From positions 434,001 to 498,000 of the forward strand of contig JADKCY010000002.1 of assembly GCA_016718605.1 (NCBI GenBank): a stretch of 64,000 bases of DNA, read 5' to 3'. Within the stretch, counting starts at the first letter, position 1. Each line of letters starts with the position of its first letter. Of the stretch, positions 58,470-64,000 are shown piece by piece. Source of the stretch: Lysobacterales bacterium (lineage in GTDB: Bacteria > Pseudomonadota > Gammaproteobacteria > Xanthomonadales > Xanthomonadaceae). The notes below the pieces were generated by a model that was given only the letters and a program-made list of their open reading frames with translations, did no database searches and was not told the origin of the DNA. A program made the translations under genes and the position numbers.

Positions 58470-60359
58470 TCAGCTCCTTGCCGCGGCGAGCAGCGCCTGG
58501 AAGTTCTCACTGGCAATCGCAATGATCTGTGCCGCCGCCTGATAGGCCTGCTGAAACTTCAGAAGATTGGCGGCTTCTTCATCCAGATTGACACCGGAAA
58601 CCGACTCGCGCTCCAACTGCAACTGCTCGTCCAGCGCGGACTGGGCATCCAAAGCCATCGAAGCCTGTCGTGCCGTACTACCAATGGAGGAGGTCATCTG
58701 ACTGACCGAGCCCATCAGCGATTGCGTACCGGAAGAGAACACGTTCGCGCCGTCAAGGGCCGCCAGTTCACGCGCATTGCCATTGTCAGACGCGTTGGCC
58801 GGCATGGCGCTGATGACAAACTCGTCGCCAATGGCAGGATCGCCACTCAAGGTGAATTGCCAGCCATTGACCGCGATGGTCTGCCCGGAAGTGTAGGCAA
58901 ACGGCCCGCCGCCATTGACCGTGTATTGTCCAACCGCCGTGAACTCGATGGTCACCGTGGCCTGCAGATTGGGATCGGCTGCATTGCTGACCTGAATCGG
59001 CCCCAAGGTGCCATTGCCGGTATTTCCGAGATCGGCCTCGATACGCACAGGCAGAGCCGCAGCAATCCGGTTGGGATCAGTCATCACCACCGACATCTGA
59101 CGTGCGGCATCGGCAGTGGGGCGGATCAGGAAGTTGTCACCCGCCGCCGCTGCACCACCGCCCAGCTCAATCGCAACGCCCTCGACGATAAACGGATCGG
59201 CAGGCGTACCTGTACCGGTGAGACTCATAGCGTCGCCGGTGGCGGCACTGCGCGCGCTCCAGTTCGCGCCATCAAAGCTCATCAGGATGTCGCGCCCAGT
59301 AAGACTGCCGAGATCATTGATCGACGCGCTGAGGGTGCTGGTTCCGGTGTTGGCGCTGTTGGCACGAACTGCCGGATCAATATTGGCAAAGATGTCGCCA
59401 CCCAGATTGCCATAGAGATCCACACCTTCGCGATTCTGCGCGTTGTAAGACTCGACGATACCGATCGCGGTGCGGCCCAACTGGATTGCCGCGGGATCAA
59501 TGACCTCACGACGCACCGCGAACAGACCGGCGAGCGTCCCGCTGACCGCCGACTCGCCCAAGCTGATTGGCCCTGCCGGGCTGGTCAACGAGAGCTGCAA
59601 TCGCTCGGGACGCAAGGCGTCGCTGGATGCGGTGAGGGTTTGGGTGTTCTTGCCCAGCACCAGATTCAGCCCGCCGGTGGTGAACACATTCAAGGCGCCA
59701 TCGCCCTGATCGGTGGTCGTCACGCCGATCTTCGCCGACAAGGCCTGAATGGCCTGATCGCGCTGATCCATCAGGTCGTTCGGTGGCTGGCCGCTGGCCT
59801 GTAGACGTACGATCTCATCGTTCAAGCGCGCGATCTGCGTGGTGAGCTGGTTAATCTCGCCCACTTCCGCACTAATCTGCTGGTTGGTCTCGGTCTCCAG
59901 CTCGTTGAGTTGACGTTGCTGGGTCTGGAAACGCGCCGCCAAACTACGCGCGCTTTGCAGCATGCCTTCGCGCGATGCCGATGACGTGGGATCCGCCGAA
60001 ACGCCTTGCACGCTGTCGAAATAGCCTGACAGCGGACCAGAAATGGAGGTCGATGCTTCAGTCATCATGCGATTCACACGTGATGACAGTCCCGACAATG
60101 CAGTCAAACGCCCCATTTCGGCGGCGCTCTGGTCGAGCCGACCGGTCAGAAATCCGTTGACCATACGGCGGATGGTGGTGACTTCAACACCCGCGCCAAT
60201 GAAGCCATAACCGGCATAGTTGGCGCCACGACTATTCAGCTCCACCCGCTGGCGCGAATAGCCCGGCGTGTTGGCATTGGCCACGTTGTGGCTGGTCGTG
60301 GTCATCGCGCGCTGGAAACTCAGCAGCGCAGATGCACCCGTGGAAAGCAGATCAGACAT
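58470..60359 (-). CDS. flgK: flagellar hook-associated protein 1
   Basis: The 629-residue protein starts SDLLSTGASALLSFQRAMTT, then the rod/hook family sequence NVANANTPGYSRQRVEL, and ends with the C-terminal helix EEAANLLKFQQAYQAAAQII. These pair to form the D0 layer. It forms the first ring after the hook. Length is normal to slightly long. Three bases after flgJ. Confidence 0.96.
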   Translation of the reverse strand: MSDLLSTGASALLSFQRAMTTTSHNVANANTPGYSRQRVELNSRGANYAGYGFIGAGVEVTTIRRMVNGFLTGRLDQSAAEMGRLTALSGLSSRVNRMMTEASTSISGPLSGYFDSVQGVSADPTSSASREGMLQSARSLAARFQTQQRQLNELETETNQQISAEVGEINQLTTQIARLNDEIVRLQASGQPPNDLMDQRDQAIQALSAKIGVTTTDQGDGALNVFTTGGLNLVLGKNTQTLTASSDALRPERLQLSLTSPAGPISLGESAVSGTLAGLFAVRREVIDPAAIQLGRTAIGIVESYNAQNREGVDLYGNLGGDIFANIDPAVRANSANTGTSTLSASINDLGSLTGRDILMSFDGANWSARSAATGDAMSLTGTGTPADPFIVEGVAIELGGGAAAAGDNFLIRPTADAARQMSVVMTDPNRIAAALPVRIEADLGNTGNGTLGPIQVSNAADPNLQATVTIEFTAVGQYTVNGGGPFAYTSGQTIAVNGWQFTLSGDPAIGDEFVISAMPANASDNGNARELAALDGANVFSSGTQSLMGSVSQMTSSIGSTARQASMALDAQSALDEQLQLERESVSGVNLDEEAANLLKFQQAYQAAAQIIAIASENFQALLAAARS

Positions 60360-60362
60360 ACG

Positions 60363-61490
60363 TCACCTCGCAGCCAATAGCGGCCAGGCGTCGGCAAACT
60401 TGAGCGCCGCCACGTCCAAGGCACCAATACCAACGGATTCAGACAGTTGCGTGCGCGTCGGCAGGCCCGCATCACCCAGTGCAGGACCTTCAGTCTGCAG
60501 ATTGGCGATCGCCTGATTCAAGCGTGGGCCCTGTGCGATGGCGGTCAATTTGCTGGCGTACGCAGGATCCGTTGCATAGCCGCTGCGCTGCAGGGCTTGC
60601 GCGAAAGCGCGATTGTCACCGGCGACCTTCAGCGCGGACTGGTAACGCGGATTGCTCTGCAGGAAGGCAACGTAGTCGGCAAAGCTGTCGGCTACGCTGT
60701 CATAGGTGCGGAACGTGGCCTGCTCGCTTTGCATGCGACCCTGTACAAACTCCTGCGTACGATGGCTGGCACTGCCCCCCTGCCAACGTGCACCCGCCTT
60801 GATACCAAACAGGTTGTTGCCACTGCTACCGCCGTCTGACTTGGGCACATGCTTGCCCCAACCAGTCTCCAATGCCGCTTGGGCGACCAGCATGCGCGGG
60901 TCGACGCCCAATGCTTGCGCGGCTTTTTCGGCATATGGCCAGACCGCTTTGACGAAGGCTTCGGGTGTCGTCAAAGGACGCGATGCACTGGCTGCCGACG
61001 AATCTGCCGCGGCCACCCGCTGCATCACGCCAGAGACAGCCATCGCGGGCGACGAGACGCTGACAGCAAGCGCATCGATATCTGCTGAGTCGCTTGCCGA
61101 ACTGGCCGAGGCGGCTGAGGGCATCGCCGCAAGGCGACGCGCATAGCCATCCAGTGGAAAGGCCCGTGGCGCTGCCGTGGTCTCCAAGGGCAAGCCCTGC
61201 TGCGCCAGCAAACTGCGCTCGATCTGCGCAGCAAGCCCCAAGCCACCTTTGACGGTGAGCTGCTTGACGATCTCGTGGTCATACATTTCGCGGAAATGTT
61301 TGGCATTGCCGGGGAACATGGCGTCACCGTCGCCGCTCGCCTCGCGCATGCTTTTCAGCATCTGCTCGGCAAACAGCGTCTCGAACTGTCTCGCCACCTC
61401 TGACGTTGTCTGCGCATTGCCCGCCCGCGCGCCTGCCCGCAATGTGGCGAACTGGCCAAAGTCACTCAAATCGGAGATGGGCAGGTTCAT
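60363..61490 (-). CDS. flgJ: flagellar rod assembly protein / peptidoglycan hydrolase
   Basis: The 375-residue protein has an N-terminal rod-binding domain (QFETLFAEQMLKSMREASGD, FREMYDHEIVKQLTVKGGLG) and a C-terminal glucosaminidase domain (ALGVDPRMLVAQAALETGWG, LFGIKAGARWQG, FRTYDSVADSFADYVAFL). The catalytic Glu is in ALETGWGKH. It clears peptidoglycan for the rod. A Ser/Ala linker separates the two domains. Confidence 0.96.
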   Translation of the reverse strand: MNLPISDLSDFGQFATLRAGARAGNAQTTSEVARQFETLFAEQMLKSMREASGDGDAMFPGNAKHFREMYDHEIVKQLTVKGGLGLAAQIERSLLAQQGLPLETTAAPRAFPLDGYARRLAAMPSAASASSASDSADIDALAVSVSSPAMAVSGVMQRVAAADSSAASASRPLTTPEAFVKAVWPYAEKAAQALGVDPRMLVAQAALETGWGKHVPKSDGGSSGNNLFGIKAGARWQGGSASHRTQEFVQGRMQSEQATFRTYDSVADSFADYVAFLQSNPRYQSALKVAGDNRAFAQALQRSGYATDPAYASKLTAIAQGPRLNQAIANLQTEGPALGDAGLPTRTQLSESVGIGALDVAALKFADAWPLLAAR

Positions 61491-61494
61491 GTCA

Positions 61495-62595
61495 TCAGAT
61501 AATTTCGAGCTCGGCGCGTAATGCGCCGGCTTGCTTGAGAGCTTCCAGAATGGCGATCAGGTCGCCGGGCGCCGCACCGACCTGATTGACTGCGGCAACG
61601 ATGTCTTCCAGAGAAGCCCCGCCCTGCAGCACAAACATCCGGCTACCGGTTTGTTCCACTGCAATATCGGTGCTAGGCGCAACCACAGTTTCACCGCCTG
61701 CCAGCGCGCTCGGCTGACTCACCTCAGTGCCTTCACTGATGGTCACCGTCAATGAACCATGTGCGACGGCAGCGGGCATCACGCGGACATTGGCACCGAT
61801 CACGATGGTACCGGTGCGTGCGTTGACCACCACTTTGGCTGGCGCGTCACCCGGCGAGAGCTCAAGGTTCTCGACCTGCGCCATGAATCCGACCCGCGCC
61901 GACACATCGAATGGGGCCCTCACCGCGACACTGCCACCGTCCACGGCACGTGCGGTTTCTGGTCCGAATCGTGTATTGATCACCTCCATCAGGCGTTGCA
62001 CAGTCGTGAAGTCAGGCGTATTCAAATCCAACACCAACTCCTCGCCGTTCTGCGCCATGCCATCCAGCACCGCACGCTCCACCGTGGCGCCATTGGGAAT
62101 CCGTCCCGCGCTTGGCACATTGACGGAAATGCGCGAGCCATCATTGCCCGAGGCACCGAAACCGCCCACCACCATGTTGCCCTGCGCGATGGCGTAAATT
62201 TCGCCATCCGCGCCCTTCAAGGCGGTCATCAACAAGGCGCCGCCGCGCAAACTCCCGGCGTTGCCAATCGACGAGACAGTGATATCGATTTGCTGTCCCG
62301 GCTTGGCAAAGGGCGGCAACTCGGCGGACACCGCCACAGCGGCCACATTCTTCAACTGCGGGTTGACGCCCGGTGGAATGGTGACGCCCAACTCCGCCAG
62401 CATGGTTTTTAGGCTCTGCACGGTAAAGGGTGCTTGGCTGGTCTGGTCACCCGTGCCATTCAAGCCCACGACGAGGCCGTAGCCGATCAGCGGGTTACTG
62501 CGCACACCATTGACGCGAGCGATGTCTTTCACACGCTCCGACATCGCCGGTGCGGCCATCAACGAGAGCATCAGAAAGGCGATGACACGACGCAT
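61495..62595 (-). CDS. flgI: flagellar P-ring protein
   Basis: The 366-residue protein has a signal peptide (MRRVIAFLMLSLMAAPAM) and FlgI motifs RVKDIARVNGVRSNPLIGYG, LVVGLNGTGDQTSQAPFTVQ and FAKPGQQIDITVSSIGNA. It forms the periplasmic ring around the rod. The ATG at 62595 has GAGG six bases upstream; a GTG four codons earlier lies in the flgH stop region. Confidence 0.97.
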   Translation of the reverse strand: MRRVIAFLMLSLMAAPAMSERVKDIARVNGVRSNPLIGYGLVVGLNGTGDQTSQAPFTVQSLKTMLAELGVTIPPGVNPQLKNVAAVAVSAELPPFAKPGQQIDITVSSIGNAGSLRGGALLMTALKGADGEIYAIAQGNMVVGGFGASGNDGSRISVNVPSAGRIPNGATVERAVLDGMAQNGEELVLDLNTPDFTTVQRLMEVINTRFGPETARAVDGGSVAVRAPFDVSARVGFMAQVENLELSPGDAPAKVVVNARTGTIVIGANVRVMPAAVAHGSLTVTISEGTEVSQPSALAGGETVVAPSTDIAVEQTGSRMFVLQGGASLEDIVAAVNQVGAAPGDLIAILEALKQAGALRAELEII

Positions 62596-62603
62596 GACGC
62601 ACC

Positions 62604-63287
62604 TCACATCGGAAAGCCCGCAGACTGGAAGAACCGAGACAACCAGCCCTGCGCATTGGCTTGCGCCAACGAACCGCGACCGCTGTAGGCGATCTGCGCG
62701 TCGGCGACACGCAGGGAGGAAACGGTGTTATCCGGGTTGATGTCGGCAGGCCGGACGATGCCCTGAATCTGGATGTGTTCATTGCCTTGATTCAGTCGAA
62801 TCCATTTCTGGCCGCGGACGACCAGGTAGCCGTTAGGCAGACGCTCGGCGACGGTCACGGTGATGCTGCCGTCGAGTCGATTGCTCTGGCTGGAATCACC
62901 CTTGCCCGCAAACTCGCTACTGGAGGACAACTCGCTGTCGAGTGTTCGTCCGCCGACCGTCACCGGTGCGCCAAACAAAGTCGGCGAAGCCACGGAGACA
63001 CCGGTTTCTTTGCTCGCATTGGTGCTTGAGGTTGTCGTGGCCTGCGTCCGCTCGGCCAGATTGATGGTCAGAATATCGCCGACGTTGCGCGCCTTCTGAT
63101 CCTGAAACAAAAACAAGCCACCAGTCCCTGTGCGATAGATCGCACCGGGTGTCGGCGGATTGGCGGCTGCAGGTGGTGGCAAGGTTGCCGCAAATCCTTC
63201 GGGTGGGGTGGTTGGGCCGCTTGCCGCGCAGGCGGTCAACAGCGCCACAAAACCAAGCAAGAACAGCCATTTCGACACAGCGTTCAT
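62604..63287 (-). CDS. flgH: flagellar L-ring lipoprotein
   Basis: The 227-residue protein has a lipoprotein signal with lipobox LTAC (WLFLLGFVALLTACAASG) and FlgH motifs GGLFLFQDQKARNVGDILTI, RTLDSELSSSSEFAGKGDSS and LVVRGQKWIRLNQGNEHI. It forms the outer-membrane ring. GAGG before the ATG at 63287 favours this start over a TTG at 63299. Confidence 0.97.
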   Translation of the reverse strand: MNAVSKWLFLLGFVALLTACAASGPTTPPEGFAATLPPPAAANPPTPGAIYRTGTGGLFLFQDQKARNVGDILTINLAERTQATTTSSTNASKETGVSVASPTLFGAPVTVGGRTLDSELSSSSEFAGKGDSSQSNRLDGSITVTVAERLPNGYLVVRGQKWIRLNQGNEHIQIQGIVRPADINPDNTVSSLRVADAQIAYSGRGSLAQANAQGWLSRFFQSAGFPM

Positions 63288-63295
63288 GACAGACC

Positions 63296-64000
63296 TCAAA
63301 CGTTGTTGTTGAGATAACCAAGCATGGCGTCGGTCGCCGAAATCGACTTGGCGTTCATTTCGTAGGCACGCTGGGTTTCGATCATGTTGACCAACTCTTC
63401 CACGACATTGACATTGGAACTTTCCAGTGAACCCTGCAGCACCGTGCCGACACCGTTCAATCCGGGTTGGGCTTGCTGCGCGGGCCCGCTGGCGGCAGTT
63501 TCCACGAACAGGTTTTCACCCTTGGCCTGCATGCCTGCCGGGTTGATGAAGTCGGTCAGGGTCAATGCCCCCACCTGCACTGGCGCAGCCTGACCCGTCA
63601 GTTGCACCGAGACCGTGCCGTCGTTGCCGATGGTGACGCTCTGCGCGCCCTCGGGAATCTGGATGCCGGGCTGCAGCGTATAACCGGCATTGGTGACCAT
63701 CTGGCCTTGGGAATTGATCTGAAAACTGCCGTCACGCGTGTAGGCCGTACTGCCATCAGGCATCAGCACCTCGAAAAAACCGCGACCATTGATCGCCAGA
63801 TCCAGTGCATTGCCGGTTTGCAGCAGGTTGCCCTGCGAGAAATTCTTTTGCGTAGCGACGACCCGCACGCCGGTGCCCACAGTCAGGCCCGAAGGCAGAT
63901 CGGTTTGCTGCGAACTTAGTCCGCCGGGCTGGCGCACATTTTGATAAAGCAAGTCCTCGAAGCTTGCCCGACCGCGCTTGAAGCCAGTGGTATTCACGTT
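63296..64000 (-). CDS. flgG: flagellar distal rod protein (partial, N-terminus beyond window)
   Basis: About 235 residues of a roughly 260-residue protein are visible. The window edge cuts within the conserved N-terminal rod motif (VNTTGFKRGRASFEDLLYQN). GRGFFEVLMPDGSTAYTRDG, ENLFVETAASGPA and the C-terminal LVNMIETQRAYEMNAKSISA identify FlgG. The stop lies nine bases before the flgH start. Confidence 0.96.
   Translation of the reverse strand, partial: NVNTTGFKRGRASFEDLLYQNVRQPGGLSSQQTDLPSGLTVGTGVRVVATQKNFSQGNLLQTGNALDLAINGRGFFEVLMPDGSTAYTRDGSFQINSQGQMVTNAGYTLQPGIQIPEGAQSVTIGNDGTVSVQLTGQAAPVQVGALTLTDFINPAGMQAKGENLFVETAASGPAQQAQPGLNGVGTVLQGSLESSNVNVVEELVNMIETQRAYEMNAKSISATDAMLGYLNNNV

Noticed and set aside
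60400..60440. TCAAGTTT next to GCCGAC in flgJ as a sigma-28 promoter for flgK.
   Set aside because: The two boxes are adjacent with no 11-base spacer; it is flgJ coding sequence.

Overview
The window is GC-rich (by eye about 60%), densely coded and clearly from a Gram-negative proteobacterium. It has lspA, flgH lipoprotein and L-ring genes, a Tat system, alpha2-beta2 glycyl-tRNA synthetase (glyQ/glyS) and a gammaproteobacterial gene order (murJ-ribF-ileS-lspA next to rpsT; tsaD divergent from rpsU-yqeY). The Lys/Ala/Pro-repeat histone-like protein, the DUF1800/DUF1501 pair and a secreted 'WFDPARSGSGW' protein suggest Lysobacterales (Xanthomonadales). That placement is inference from gene content, not a phylogenetic result.

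Layout. 1-4.9 kb (minus): an ECF sigma factor, an overlapping membrane anti-sigma-like protein, a secreted DUF4097 protein, an M1 aminopeptidase and an alpha/beta hydrolase cut by the window edge. 5.2-6.8 kb (plus): gcvT-gcvH of the glycine cleavage system with a strong terminator. 7.4-7.9 kb: a histone H1/AlgP-like KKAAPA-repeat protein. 8-14.2 kb: a serine beta-lactamase-family hydrolase, a lemA-M48 peptidase pair, a periplasmic cyclophilin and a CysB-like LysR regulator behind a structured leader with a 40-codon upstream ORF. 14.3-16.1 kb (minus): doxX, a metallo-beta-lactamase-fold protein and yggX, all overlapping. 16.3-19.7 kb: the DUF1800/DUF1501 export pair. 19.7-22.5 kb: an accessory islet with two secreted-type orphan proteins, tiny ORFs, a GTG-started putative DNA-binding protein and a gene whose end runs antisense into glyS.

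22.4-47.8 kb is mostly core housekeeping: glyQS, a lone PulE/GspE-type ATPase, tatABC, tgt-queA (queuosine), a DUF4139 protein, an MFS exporter, yqeY-rpsU, tsaD, folB-folK, an HDOD protein, a TfoX-N protein, metF, an nfeD-SPFH pair, a YjfB motility protein, lspA-ileS-ribF-murJ and rpsT.

48.3-57 kb holds a three-gene signalling operon: a 1788-residue membrane hybrid-sensor histidine kinase, an Rcp1-type single-domain response regulator, and a 955-residue REC-PAS-LOV-like-GGDEF-EAL-REC protein. In the last, the LOV photoactive cysteine is a leucine and the GGDEF motif is degenerate, while the EAL domain looks intact. It most likely reads out as c-di-GMP hydrolysis. 57.3-64 kb (minus) is the flagellar run flgG(partial)-flgH-flgI-flgJ-flgK-flgL. 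A near-perfect sigma-28 (FliA) promoter sits in front of yjfB at 41.3 kb, tying that small gene to the flagellar regulon.

The most unusual items are the Cys-less LOV-like c-di-GMP protein with its partner kinase, the structured leader/uORF of the cysB-like gene, the sigma-28 promoter of yjfB, and the orphan islet at 19.7-22.5 kb. No rRNA, tRNA, CRISPR array, transposase or integrase was seen.
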